NCBI RefSeq assembly: GCF_049306965.1
Contig: NC_133190.1
Location: 44,137,501-44,201,500, forward strand
Length of the DNA stretch: 64,000 nucleotides
Reading direction: 5' to 3'
Origin: Danio rerio
Lineage: Eukaryota > Chordata > Actinopteri > Cypriniformes > Danionidae
The notes beneath the pieces were generated by a model. It saw only the letters and a list, made by a program, of their open reading frames with translations, ran no database searches and had not been told where the DNA came from. Shown piece by piece: positions 36,589-51,613 of the stretch. Numbering within the stretch: position 1 is the stretch's first letter; every line of letters begins with the position of its first letter. Position numbers and translations under genes: made by a program.

Positions 36589-39500
36589 CTGTAGAGAACA
36601 ACGACACACTCTTCACTCTCACATCACATCAGTTTAACACAGAATTAATTATTAAAGTACAAACTAAAAGAACAAATCAACATGTTTGATAACATTTTAA
36701 ATGGTTGCAAAATCTCACCTTACATGTTGAAAAACTGGATTTCTCAAATAGGTATAACATTGGAAATGTTTTAGAAATGTTTTTAAATTTGCAAAGTATT
36801 AAAATGTCAATGAATTCAAATATTTAGGTATCATGTTTGACTCGAACCTTAATTTTAAAACTCATACTAAAAATCCTGCAACCATACTGAGGCTCAATCC
36901 AAGAAATGTTATACATATTAGATAGTCTCTGACTTATGAGGCCTCTGGTATGTATTTAAATAGTATGATTGTTCCACATTTGTTGTACTGTATAACGAGC
37001 TGGCCTCAGGCATTAACTTGTAACATAATTGGAATCATTATACAAGAGAGCACTTAAAATTTATGATAAAAGGCCTTGGTTGTACCATCACTGTAATATC
37101 TATGTGCTGCAATTTAAGAAAAAACATGAAATTACAAAAAAGACAAGCAAATTAGGAAAAGATCTTCATCAGTTCAACTTTAAATCCTTACAATGCAACA
37201 CATTAATAAAACGCACTGCATTTTCACACAACACAAACAGAACGGAACACGATGGAAATGTTTCAAGGGGACTCAAAAATGTGACGGACGGTGTTGTGCT
37301 GTGAGTAGTTTCAGTGAAGTGGTAGAGATCTTTAAAAGGTCAGTTTATTTGCTTGTTTATTTTAATATCCCGATTCCCGTGTCTTTACTATTTAAACATC
37401 GCTAACGGCATGTTCTATGGTAAGAGTGGAATGTATTGTCCATAGACGTAGAACGTCTTTTGGTCAATCTTCTTTTATTTATAAATCCACAAATGTATGG
37501 AGTTCTTACCCAACAGAAATAATCACATGTACACATTACAAGATACTTTCACGCCTGACTAGGAGGTGTTTTTTTTTTTCTTTCAAATCATATTTATACA
37601 CACTGAGTGAGATGTTTTTGACTTGTCAGTGTTTTAGTTTAAATGTGATTTTGCCTATATGTTTTAAACCGACCTTATAATTAATCAATTATTATTGTTT
37701 TAATGTTTACCTGTCAAGGGACTGCAGGTGGAAAATAGCAATCTTGCTACAACCTGGCACAATGCATCTTTTCTTTTTGAGGTTAATGTTATTTTGTGCA
37801 TGTCCCTGTTAAATAAATACATTTATTCATTCATTCAGCCAACACTAAAGCCCACCACCATCAGGGCTTTATGGCAGAGTGGCCTGAAGGAAGCCTCTTC
37901 ATCACCTGTCCAATACAGGTCCAACAGTGAAGGAGGGGGTGGCAGCATCCTGTTGTTGGGGTGTTTTTTAGCTGCAAGGACGACTGATTGCAATCAAGGG
38001 AAATGTGAATGCAGTCAAGTACACCTTCCAACAAAGCAATTAAGCTTAACAACTAGACAATTTAAGCAAACAGCTAAAATAATGGAGAGGCTTAACAACA
38101 ACTATGTGGCTGTTCTTCAATGGCACAGAGTCCTGACTTAAACCCAACTGAGCATCTCTGGAGACACCTAAAATTGGCTGTCCACCAACGTTTACGGTCC
38201 AACCAGACAGAACTGGAGAGGATCTGCAAGGAGGAATGGCAGAGGATCCCCAAATCTAGGTTTGAAAAGCTTGTTGCATCTTTCCCAAAAAGACTCATGG
38301 CTGCATTAGATCTAAAGGGTGCTTCTACTAAACATTTAGCAAAGGATCTGAATGCTTAAAATATTTTAGTGATATTTCAGTTTTTTTGTTTTTTTACAAA
38401 TCTGCAAAAATCGTAACAATTCTGTGTTTTTATGGGGTGCCGTGTGTACATTAAGAAAAAAACTTTACATGAACTTACATGATTTTATCAAATGGCTGTA
38501 ATATAACAAAAAGCGAAAACATTAAGGCTGTCTGAATACTTTACATACCCCTGTCTTTTTAAATAAATAAATAATCTAATAAGAAAAGTTATGTGATTGA
38601 GAAGGAAGTGCGTTTTCTTTGTGTTTTTGTTTATGTATCATTTGTTGTGGCTCTCTTCTCTCTTTAACATTCTTATAAAATATTCAAATAATTTTAAATG
38701 AACCTTATTTGCACACATCCATACAAAGCATGAACATAATTATTACACTCTAAACTATCAATTAAACACAGGAAAATGGGTGGAACACACTTATGTGATT
38801 AAAATGAAATGAAATTGTCCGCACTGATGATTTTTCAAACTTATACTGAAAACCCATACAAGAGAGCTCTACATAGTGTTTATTGTGTGAGAGTCAAATA
38901 TGATCTTACCACAGTTTCTCTAGTTTACAGCGAGGATCCTCCAGTACAGCAGAGAGAAGAGTCACTGAATCTCCTAAATTATTCCAGGACAGATCCAGGA
39001 CTTTCATGTGTTCAGGGTTTGATCTCAGAGCTAAAGCCAAAGCAGCACAACCTTCATCTGTGAGACCACAATCTCTCAACCTGTAGAGAACAATGACACA
39101 CTCTTCACTCTCTCACAACACATCAGTTTAGCATGTATGAATCACAGATCAAACGCCACACAGAAATCCGTCCTGGACCAGCCGAGACTCAAACCTCAAA
39201 CCTTCTTCAGTGGAGTGAAAGTGCTTACCACTGACATAGCAGACCTTGTCTTGATGCAGTTCCACAATTGTTATTTGTTCTTCTTGTTTTTTTTTTTTGT
39301 TTTTTTTTTGTAGATAACTGACCAACAAAAATGCATTAAATTGAAGAAATAAATTATACCAAACTAAATTTGTTTTCAAAAAAGAGAATCTTTCCAACAA
39401 AAATTGGCTACAAGTGTAGCCTAGCTTTATTTTTGTTTGCCTGTCTACTACACAGCTGTGTGGTTGGATGATTAGTTTCACTCCATGAAAATAAGAATTT

Positions 39501-42002
39501 AATTAACGCTCAACAGTAATCATTGTATCACAAACCTCTGTCAAATATTTGCTATACTTCTAATAGAAGTCATTATTTTAAAAATTATGCCGTGAGCTAG
39601 GGCTGGATGATTTTTTGGATTTTGTTTTTATTAATTCGAACTTACGTTTTGACGACAATTTAGTTTTGGATTAAATCAAGAAATCGCGATTTAAAAAAAA
39701 ATATTGATCCATTATAATGGCACCAATGCGCTTTGGTTCACTCTGTATGAAGCAGGTCACACATCAGAAGCGCCGCTCGGCGACGCACCGAACAGCACCA
39801 TAGATTTTAGGTTCTAAACAGGTTCTATACACACAACGGCGCTGCCCAGCCACGATTCAGGACGCAGTTCATATTTCAGCCACGCCACAGAGCGCCATCT
39901 GATTAGTTTCATGTTAAATATTATGTGAACGTGCGCGTATGGTTTGTGATAGTTTAAACGGTCATGTGCGCGCCGTGTCGCGGCGCTTCTGGTGTGCGAC
40001 CTGCTTGACTGTCTGTTAAAGCATGTGCAAAGCGCATGAAATGATCGGTATTTAAATCGGTTTTTATTTATTAATCGGGGGGAGAAGAAAAATAGAATAA
40101 AAATATTATTTTATATTAGACACACATCTGGTGGTTGTATTTGCTCCTGCTAAATGTCCACAACTTCACGCATTGGGTTCAATTAGGCTTTACAGTTTCC
40201 ATGTTCAGTCCTTTTCTTCCACTGTACCTTTTTAAGAAAAAGGCAGCAGCATTACAACCTGTCATTCAATCTGAAGACAAAGCTGACAGCCAATCTTTCC
40301 TAGGCTCAGCAAAACTTGCAAAAAAATACCTCTGTATTTCTGCAAGTCCAATATTTACACATATATTTTTTTTATTTAAATCTTCTGCAATGCTATTTAA
40401 CTCGTGAATTTGTTTTACATTTATTTACACCTTGTTGACCAATTTATGCGACCAATTTATGCATGGCATGGCCATTAAAAATACAATGTTCCTTAACCAG
40501 ATGGGTTTTTTTTTAAGTTACTTATAAAGAGAATGTTACTTCAGTCATGTTGTTGTAATGTTTTAAGCTGACTAGTTACACACACACAAAAAAATCTAAA
40601 TCGTGAATCGGTCAAACTTTATAAAAAGCCTAGATTTTTTTTTCCATATCGCCCAGCCCTACCTTGAGCATCTGACTTTTCCTCTGTTTTTGGATGCTTT
40701 CACCTTTTCACGAGTGAGGAAGTGTTTTCATTTATAAAACTGCCTGCAAAGAGATATCAGGTTTGCTGAAAGTCTGGTTATTTTACCGGTGACGAAAGAC
40801 AAGTGGTATTACAGATTTCAAAGGAAACATCTTATTAAAGAGGAAAGACCTTGACAAAAACAGATTTTATCAATGTCTTAACATAGAATGCCCTTAAATA
40901 ATGCAGCTCATCTCTCATTCTCGCGCTGTAGATGCTCTGTTTAACTGTTTTCTCTCTAGTGACGTGTTCAGTTTTTCCAGTCCGTCATGTAAATGGCGCG
41001 GCACAACTGACTGCTAAAGGGAATGGGAGATGAGACTCTGATTGGTTTGTTCTCAAATCATACTTATAACTAATTAAGAGAATAAGCTCAACCCTGTTAG
41101 ACCATGCACCAGGGCGCAAAGTGGATTTTTCCATCCTTAAAATAGCCAAAGTGAATTCAGACGCACCCTTAATGCTTTGCGCCCTGTTCTTTAGACTTTG
41201 CGCATGGATCATCAAAATAGAGCCCCATGTGTTTATTAAGATTGTGTAGTCTGTCATATCTAGTCTGTTTTATTACAGAAGCTTTAAACAGATGCACATA
41301 CGGTGACTGCAGTGATGTTCAGCTCTAATGAGGCCCCTTTAGCATAATACTTTTTTTTTTAATATAGTGTTCCATTACACAAAATGACTTTCATTTTTAT
41401 ATTTATAGTCTGTATATAAAATGAATGCTTAGCTTAGATCACAGTGATCATTACACATTGCATCGGCTTCTTCTTCAGAAGGCTCTTAAGTTAGGCTCTG
41501 TTCTTTGACTGAAGGGCTGCATTTTAGTCATAGAATTTAGTCATTAAACAATGATAGTAAACAAGCAATTGTTCCTTCTTTTAACAAACTTATTAGATTT
41601 TTATAAAGAAAAAAAAAAAGATTTTCTTTGGGTGGGGATGCTTACGTTTGGACTCTAAATTGTACGTCATAAAACAGACACAAATCGCATTATTAAGGAT
41701 AACTAGTAAATGATCATTAATTTAAATGATGATCGATCAGGATTTTGTAGAAAATGACATCCCTAAAACCAACTTTTATACAGTTTCATAAGGTTTCATT
41801 TAAAATAAATAAGTAAAATGTTCTGTGATTTTCACAAAAATATGAATCAGAATGGAAAACGTTTTCAAAACAGATAACAATCAAAATAATATATTTCTAT
41901 TTAAAACATAAAAACTTAATCCCAAACTAAGAAGGTATTTTTTATTATACAAAATTTATATGTGAAATTAAGTGATAACGTTACATGTTACATCAACTTT
42001 AC

Positions 42003-42093
<91 letters not shown>

Positions 42094-45000
42094 GATCTTA
42101 CCACAGTTTCTCCAGTTTACAGCGAGGATTCTCCAGTACAGCAGAGAGAAGAGTCACTGAATCTCCTAGATTATTATCTGACAGATTCAGATCTCTCAGG
42201 TGTTCAGGGTTTGATCTCAGAGCTGAAGTCAAAGCAGCACAACCTTCATCTGTAAAACCACAATTATACAACCTGTAGAGAACAATGACACACTCGTCAC
42301 TCTCTCACATCACATCAGTTTAACACTGAATCAGTCATTAAACATAAAGTAGAAACTAAAAGCACAAATTAACATGTTTGATGGATAATTGGACTGAGAT
42401 GGACTTTATTCACTGCAGATAATAGGATTCGTATGTACTTGTGTCTGTGCAATGAATATACTGTAGTAACTTCAATGGTTCACGCTTAGCTGATAATAAA
42501 GCAGATTTGACATGCTGTTTGGGGAGAGAGTCCTGAGAATATCCTTGTGCCCGGGACTGTCATGTTAGAAAAGCGAGAGGGGTGTTTAAGCCCAGGTAGG
42601 TTTCAAGAACTCCCCTGCTTGTAAGTGTGCTAAGAAGTGTCTGGCTAAGAGTTGTTTTAACAGTACTATTAAAGAATCTGGGCGTCACAGTGGCTTAGTG
42701 AGTAGCACGATCACCTGACAGCAAGAAGGTTGCTGATTCAAGCCTCAGCTGGGCCAGTTGGCATTTCTGTGTGGAGTTTGCATGTTCTCCTCGTATTTGC
42801 GTGTGTTTCCTCTGGGTGTTCCAGTTTCCCCCACAAGTCAATACATGCGCTATAGGTGAATTGGGTTAACTGTCTGTAGTGTATGTGTGTGAATGGTTGT
42901 GTATGGATGTTTCCCAAAGATAGGTTGCAGCTGGAAGGGCATCCACAGCGTAAAACATTTACTGGTTAAGTTGGTGGTTCATCCCGCTGTGGCGACCCCA
43001 GATTAATAAAAGGACTAAGCCGAAAAGAAAATAACTGAATTATAGAATCCATTAAAGTCAAATGCATTACATTTTTTTACCAAAAAATATCTAGAAAAAA
43101 AGTGAACAGATAATAATTAAAATAAAATATAATAATATATTAACTTTTAAAACATTAAACTGTCTTTCAGACTGGTAATGTATGTATTATTGATTTGTTT
43201 GTGAGAGCTATTTTTTATTTACATTATTTAATTCTATGTGATATTAACACACTTTACTTTATATTAATCTACTTTATATTGAGTTTCATGTGTGAAAGTC
43301 AAATATGACCTTACCACAGTTTCTCCAGTTTACAGTGAGGATCCTCCAGTACAGCAGAGAGAAGAGTCACTGAATCTCCTAGATTATTCCAGGACAGATC
43401 CAGTTCTCTCAGGTGTTCAGGGTTTGATCTCAGAGCTGAAGCCAAAGCAGCACAACCTTCATCTGTGAGACCACAATCATACAACCTGTAGAGAACAACG
43501 ACACACTCTTCACTCTCTCACATCACAGTTTGAGACACACCAAGCCAGTGGCGTTGCGAGGGGGGGGGGTGGCTTTGGGGGCTTAAGCCCCTGATGTATT
43601 GTCAAAAGCCCAATCTTTTGCAATATGTTGCGCTTAAATAAAAATATGGTGTATAACATTTATTTTGTTATCTAAGTACCGAAAATTACCGCATCACGCA
43701 CATTCCACCTAACGCAGTCTTTGTGTCGGGTCAGCTGTTCAGCAGTACCTGTATCTACCGGCAGATGGGAGTGGCACTGTTGTCACATATGATGTTTAAA
43801 AAAATTCCGCCACTGCACACTTATTCATTATTTTGTAGAGCTGAAGCTGATGAGGTAATAAGTAATTAATTTGTTTCCACAGTATTAAACGTGTGTAGTT
43901 TTGGTGAAATAAAATAACTGTAATCAATAAAATTTGCATCATATCAATGCATACATGCGAATTAGTCAGAAAAACGTAAATTGTTCTAGCTTTCTAGATA
44001 TGACATAGATATCTAGGCATATTTATCTAGATATGATATAGCCAGTCACATCTGTTTGTTGTAATAGTTAAATCACAGTGAGTTCATGCATCTAGCATTT
44101 TATTGTATAGCTACATTCTACTGTAACATGCTATGTCAATTAGCAGGGGATTGTAAATCGACTTTCTTATGAAAATACCTGAGATGGCTGGAAGAAGACA
44201 TACAGTTAAAGTTTGATTAGCCCCAGTTGAATTATTGGCCCCCTGTTTATTTTTTCCCTAATTTCTGTTTAATGGCGAGAAGATTTTTTCAACACATTTC
44301 TAAACATAATAGTTTTAATAACTCATCTCTAATTACTGATTTATTATGACAGTAAATAACATTTGACATTTATTATTTACTTATGACAGTAAAAAATATT
44401 TGACTAGACATTTTTCAAGACACTTCTATACAGCTTAAAGTGGCATTTAAAGGCTTTAAAGGCAGGTTAGGGTTATTTGGCAAATTATTGTATAATGATG
44501 GTTTGTTCTGTAGACTATCAGAAAAAAATGTAGCTTAAAGGGGCTAATAATTTTGACCCTAAAAGGGTTTTTTAAAAATGTAAAATTGCTTTTATTCTAG
44601 CTGAAATAAAAGAAATAAGAATTTCTTCAAAAGAAAAAATATTATCAGACATACAGGGGAAATTTCCTTGCTCTGTTAAACATCATTTGGGAAATATTTA
44701 AAAAACAAAATAAAATTCAAAGGGGAATAATCATTCTGACTTCAACTGTATAAACATTTATTATCACAGTCATGTAAACGATCAGTTAAAGCCTTTTTAT
44801 GTTTATTCAGATCTTATTTTCATTCAACTACAGCAATAGCTGATGCCTTCATCCATATTAAGGATTTCCTGGAATGTTTTACTACTTTTGTGAGGCATAT
44901 ATGGATTTTCTGCTCAATGAATGAATGAAACGGGCATTACTTGCATTTAAAGTGCTACAATGCCCAAATCACCTTATTTTGAGGAAAACTGAAAAAAAAA

Positions 45001-48000
45001 ATCTCCCTCTAGAGAAATTTGAAGTAAACACATTTCTAGCATATGAATCTTTATTTTTATTTTTTTGTACTATTTTTGATCAGCTGTTGATCAGTTATTA
45101 AAATGGAATCAGTATTTAAGCAGAGCTGCAGAGACAGAAAGACTATGGTTAATTACCCTTCCTCAAAGCAGCTTTCCTTTGTTCTTTATTTTGGCTTTAC
45201 CCACTCATATAACTCACTAGATTTTAATTCATTTTGTTTCCACCAATGAAGGCTTCAATTCACAGTTCTAGTTTAAGTCATCATTTAATTAATTATACAT
45301 TTGTTTTACTTGGAATAATTTACCTGAATAATGTAACTTATTTGGTATCGGGTAACCTCATAATAAACAGTAAATATTCATTCATTCATTCATTTTCTTG
45401 TCGGCTCAGTCCCTTTATTAATCTGGGGTCGCCAAAGCGGAATGAACCGCCAACTTATCCAGCAAGTTTTTATGCACACACACACTCATACACTACGGAC
45501 AATTTAGCCTACCCAATTCACCTGTACCGCATGTCTTTGGACTGTGGGGGAAACTGGAGCACCCAGAGGAAACCCACGCAAAGGCAGGGAGAACATGCAA
45601 ACTCCACACAGAAATGCCAATTGAGCCGAGGTTCGAACCAGCAACCCAGCAACCTTCTTGCTGTGAGGCGACAGCACTACCTACTGCACCACTGCCTCGC
45701 CCAAACAGTAAATAAAACTTGGCAAACAAAATGAAGAAAAGACTAAAATTCATAATAACTAACTGATTATTTTAAATTTCCATGCAGTGCAGCTCGTAAT
45801 CACTGTAAAGCTTCTGACGCACATAAATCATTAGAAACAGCAGATGAGTATTGTGAGTTTAATGTTCACTACGTCAGAATTTATTCACCAAATGATTATC
45901 CATCAACCAGGGCTTAATTTGTGCCTCAATTTACTGATACCCATCTTCACCCGCCCTCCTCCCTCTGCTGTTCAATTTCACGACTCACCAACCCTCCTAA
46001 CTTACGTCAGCAACACCACTCCGCTATCCACCCCCATCCTCCCCCAATTTTCTCTATCTGAATTTGGCACTTCAATTACTTGTTTCTGGTGATACTTCAA
46101 AATCTGCATTTAAACAGGGATGAAAATAGAGCTGGTAATACTTACTGAACTGATCTGAATTCTCTAACCACAGGCAGCAGCCTCCTAAAAACGAGCAGTT
46201 TTTCAGTTTTATCGTTTCCAGCAACAAATTCAATAATATCAAACTCCTCCAGCTTCTTCTCTGATGTCAACAACACAAAAACTACAGCTGACCACTGAGA
46301 TGAGGAGAGTTTGGCTCCCTTTATTCCTCCATATTTCAGGTACTGCTGTATTTCCTTCACTAGTGAATGATCACCCAGTTCATTCAGACAGTGAAACAGA
46401 TTGATGGATTTCTCTATAGAGTTGATGGTCCTGATCTTCATCTTGATGTACTCGACTGTTTTATTATTCTTGATTGACCTGCTTCTCAGTTTCATTAGTG
46501 CTTGAAGGAGAATCTGATGAGACTCCACTGACAGACCAAGAAGAAACCGCAGGAAAAGATCCAGATGTCCATTTTTGCTCTGTAGAGCCTCATTTACAGC
46601 TCGCTGATGCAGTTCAGATAATGAAGCTGGTTTTATTTTTAATTTTAATTTTGTTTTGGCCAACACACTCTGTTTGGCGGCAGGGTTAAACTCATTTCTG
46701 TTTTTTTTTATACAGGAGAGGTGCACATATAGAGCCGCTAGATGTTCCTGAATGCTCAGATGAACAAAGCTGAAGACTTTCCCCTGATACAAGCCAAACT
46801 CCTCTCTGAAGATCTGAGTGCACAATCCTGAGTAAACTGAAGCTTCTGCCACATCAATGCCACACTCTCTCAGGTCTTCCTCATAGAAGATTATATTGCC
46901 TTTCATGAGCTGCTGAAAAGCCACTTTCCCCAGTTTGAGGATCATATCTTTATCTGTCAGCTTCTCCTCATAGTCCTTCTGATGTTTGATGTTGGTCTGC
47001 AGGATCAGGAAGTGTGTGTACATCTGAGTGAGAGTCTTGGGAATCTCTGCAGTCTCTGTTTCACTCAACATCTTCTCCAGAACAGTGGCTGAGATCCAGC
47101 AGAACACTGGGATGTGGCACATGATGTAGAGGCTCCTGGAGGACTTCAGGTGTGAGATGATTGTATTGGCCAGCCTCTGATCACTGATTCTCTTGCTGAA
47201 GTATTCCTCCTTCTGAGGGTCATTGAAGCCTCGTACCTCTGTCACTCGATGGACACACTCAGAGGGGACGAGATCTGCTGCTGCTGGTCTGGAGGTGATC
47301 CAGATGAGAGCAGAGGGAAGCAGATTCCCCACAATCAGGTTTGTCAGCAGCACATCCACTGATGATGTTTTGGACACATCCCTCAGAGTCTTGTTCCTTT
47401 TGAAATTTAAAGGAAGACGACACTCGTCCAGACCATCAAAGATGAACAGCACTTTATATTTGTCACTGGATATTTCCATTTCTTTAGTTTGAGGGAAATA
47501 GAGCTGAAGAAGATCTGACAGACTGAGTGTTTTGTCCTTCATCAGATTGATCTCTCTGAAAGGAAGTGGAAATATGAGCTGGACGTCCTGATTCTCCTTC
47601 TCTTCAGCCCAGTCCAGGATGAACTTCTGCACAGAGACTGTTTTTCCGATGCCAGCGACTCCCTTCGTCAGCACAGTTCTGATGGCTTTGTCTTGTCCAG
47701 GTAAAGGTGTAAAGATGTCTCTGCATTTGATCGCTGTGTCCTCTGTTGTTGATCTCCTGGATTGTGTCTCAATCTGTCTCACCTCATGCTCATGACTGAT
47801 CTCTCCACTCTCACTCTCTGTGATGTAGAGCTCTGTGTAGATCTCATTCAGAAATGCTGGGTTTTCCTGTGCCGCTGTTCCCTCATACAGACACTCAAAC
47901 TTCTTCAGCAGATTTGATCTAAATGTGTTGAGGGCTTTATGGCTGTAAAATATAAAAATCCATTATTACAGTTAATAATCTAAATGCCTTTTCTGTATCA

Positions 48001-51000
48001 TCATCATCATCATCATCATGTAACCTTCACATAATTGTTTTACCTGAGATCAGTCTCTGTGTCTCCACTCTTAACATCTAACGGCTGATCCACAGATTCA
48101 TCATCACTCCTCATGGAGACACAGCCGGACTCTGATTCGGTGCTTTTCTGATGAACTGAACTAAAACATACAGAAATTAAAGTTAATTCTTACAATATCA
48201 TATTCCACAATTTACTGCACATATTAATATATCAGTAAAAATCCTTACACTATGAACAATTTATGCTCATTAAAGTTACAATGTTAATAGAGAAATTGTG
48301 TCGTCCCTCGATCTGTATGAGCAACACTATATTTATATAGACATTTTAGAAAAAATAAAAAACAACTACCCCAATAGTTAACAAACATTTTTCATATTGT
48401 GCATTATTCTGATACACAAAATACCACACTCCAATTAAATTTTATATTGCACACCTAGGATCAACCCCTGTAAGACCTGGGGTGGGGGCTCGTATGCGAG
48501 CGCCTGGTGGCTGGGTTTTTTTCCCACGGAGAAAGAAGTGACGTGAGAACATCCTCATGCAGGCCCACCACCTACAGGGGGAGCTGTAAGGGGCCAGTGC
48601 ATTGTGGAATGGGTGGTAGTCAAAGGTTAGGACCACGACAATGCCCATGTCGGTAATGACAGTGATACCCTAAGAGGCGTGATTGAGAGGAACGGTCTCC
48701 CTGATCTGAATCCGAGTGGTGTTCTGTTATTGGACTTTTGTGCTAATCAAAGTTTGTCCAAAACAAACACCATGTTTGAGTGTCAGTGCACATGGCACCA
48801 GGACACCCAAGGGCGGAGGTCAATGATTGACTTTGTGGTTGTATTATCTGATCTCCGAACATATGTCTTGGACACCTGGGTAAAGAGAGGGGTAGAGCTG
48901 TCAACTGATCATCATCTGGTATGAAGTTGGATCCGCTGGCAGGGCGTAATGCTGGACAGACCTGGCAGGCCCAATTGTATTGTAAGGGTCCTCAAGTGAG
49001 GGGGATTTTCAACTTTCATCTTTGGAAGAGCTCTGACCAGACCCCGAGGGAGGCTGGGGAAATTGAGACCAAGTGGTCCATGTTCTCCGATTCCATTGTT
49101 GACGTGGCTGTGAGGACCTGTGGCCGTAAGGTCTGTGGTGCCTGTTGCAGTGGCAATCCACGTACCCACTGGTGGACAACGGAAGAAAGGGATGCTGTCA
49201 AGCTGAAGGTGCCCTACAGGGCTTGGTTGGCTTGCAGGACTCCCCAGGCAGCTAATGGGTACCGACAGTCCGGTGAGTTGTGGAATCTAAAACTTTGATC
49301 ATGGAGGATTTTGGGAGGACCATGGAGGAAGACTATTAGTTGGCACTAAAGAGATTCTGGCACACAGTCCGGTGCCTTAGGAGGGGAAAGCAGCTCCACA
49401 TTGACACTGTTTACAGCAGAGGTGTGGAGCTGTTGACCTCAACTGGGGATGTAGTTGGACGGTGAAACAAATACTTTGAGGAGCTCCTCAACCCCACCGA
49501 CATGTCTTTCATTGAGGAAGCAGAGACTGGGGATGCAGGGGTGGACTCACTTTTCACACAAGCTGAGGCCACTAAGATAGTTTGCAAGCTCTGCAGTGGC
49601 AAAGAAGCTGGGATGGATGAGATTCACCCAATGTATCCTAGGTCTCTGGATATTGTGGGGTTGTCTTGGCTGACATGTCTCTACAATATAGCATGAAGTT
49701 TGGTAACAGTACCTCTGGGTTGGGCAACTGGGGTGGTGGTTCACATTTTTAAGAAGGAGGACCAAAGGGTGTGCTCCAAATATAGGGGGATCACACTCCT
49801 CATCCTCCCTGAGGAAAGTATATGCCAGGATATTGAAGAGGAGGATCCAGCCAATTGTTAAACCTCGGATTAAGGAGGAACAATGCGGTTTTCGTCCAGG
49901 CCATGGTATACTGGACCAGCTCTATACCCTTACCAAGGTGCTCGAGGGTTCATGGGAGTATGCCCAATCAGTCCACATGTTTTGTGTACTTGGAGAAGGC
50001 ATTCGATCATGTCCTTCATGGCATTCTGTGGAGGGTGCTCTGGGAGTATGGGGTCAGAGGCGCTCTGTTAAGGGCCGTCTCGTCCCTGTATGAATAGAGT
50101 GGAAGTTTGGTTCGCACTGCCAGCAATAAGTCAGATTTGTTTCCAGTGCATGTTGTACTCCAGCAGGGTTGCCCTTTCTCACCAATTCTGTTCATAATTT
50201 TTATGGACAGATTTTCAAAACGCAGCCTTGGGCTGGAGGGGGTCCAGTTTCGGGACCACAGGATCTTATCTCTGTTATTCGCAGACAATGTTGTTCTGTT
50301 GGCTTCATCGAATATGGACCTTTAGCATGTTCTGGGGCAGTTTGCTGCCGAGTGTGATGCAGCTGGGATGAGAATCAGCACCTCGAAGTATGAGGCCATG
50401 GTGATCCACGAAAAAATGTGGTTTGTCATCGCCAGGTTATAGGAAAGTACTTACCATGTAGAGAAGTTTAAGTATCTTGGGGTTTTGTTCTAGAGCGTGG
50501 GAAGGATGGAGCGTGAAATTGACAGGCGGATCAGTGCAGCAGCAGTAGTAATGCAGTCAATGCACCGATTCAATGTGGTAAAGAAAGAGCTGAGCAGAAA
50601 GGCAAAGCTCTGGATTCACCGGTCAATCTACGTTCCTACTCTCACCTATGGTCATGAACATTGAAACATGACCGAAAGGACAAGATCTTGGATACAAGCA
50701 GCCAAAATGAGTTTCCTTCACAGGGTAGCAGAGTGCACGCTTATAGACAGGGTGAGGAGCTCTGAGTAGAGCTCGGAGTAGAGGTGCTGCTTCTCCACAT
50801 TGAAAGAATCAGCTGAGGTGGCTCAGGCATCTGGATGCCTCCTGGCTTTAGGGGAAATTCAGAACATGCTGGAGGGACTTTGACTGGGGAGAGGGAAGTC
50901 TGGGGTTCTATCCTAAGACTGCTGCCCCCGCGACCCGGCCCCAGAAAAGCAAGTGAAAATGAATGAATGATTGAATGAATAAATGAACCTGAGATCAGGC

Positions 51001-51568
51001 GGTGTCTCTTCATTCTTAAAGTACAATGGAGGATTCATAGAGCCATCACTCCTCATAGACACACAGCTGGGCTCTGGATTTGATCTCTTCTGATGGACTA
51101 AACTATAACAAAGAGAGATGGTTTAAGTTTTAAATTAGTCAGGTTTAATTAATATTTATGCATAAAAACAAGTTAATCAACTTTTTAGCATTTTAGCAAT
51201 TAAATAGGTACATAGAACAAAACACAAAAAGCTTTTTATTGATGTGTCTGAGTATGAAAGAATTTCATAAAAGTTATAAATAAGTATAAATGTAAGTTAA
51301 ATATAAATGTATTACCTGAGATCAATCGGTGTATCTTCACTCTTAAAATCATATGGATGACCCATAGACTGGTCACTCCTTATAGACACACAGCTGGGCT
51401 CTGGATCTAAGCTCTTCTGATGAACTGAACTATAACAGAAAATACCAGACCAATTTAAAATAATTACTTTAATATTTAAATATAGTTTTAAAAAGTTTTG
51501 AATATAGTACTTTTTAATCAAAGGTACACTGTAAAGAATCAAATAAAATTTTTTAATTGGAAAATAAT

Positions 51569-51613
<45 letters not shown>

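Noticed and set aside
48912-49201. Minus-strand frames over the LINE
   Set aside because: Antisense shadows of LINE coding sequence on the plus strand.
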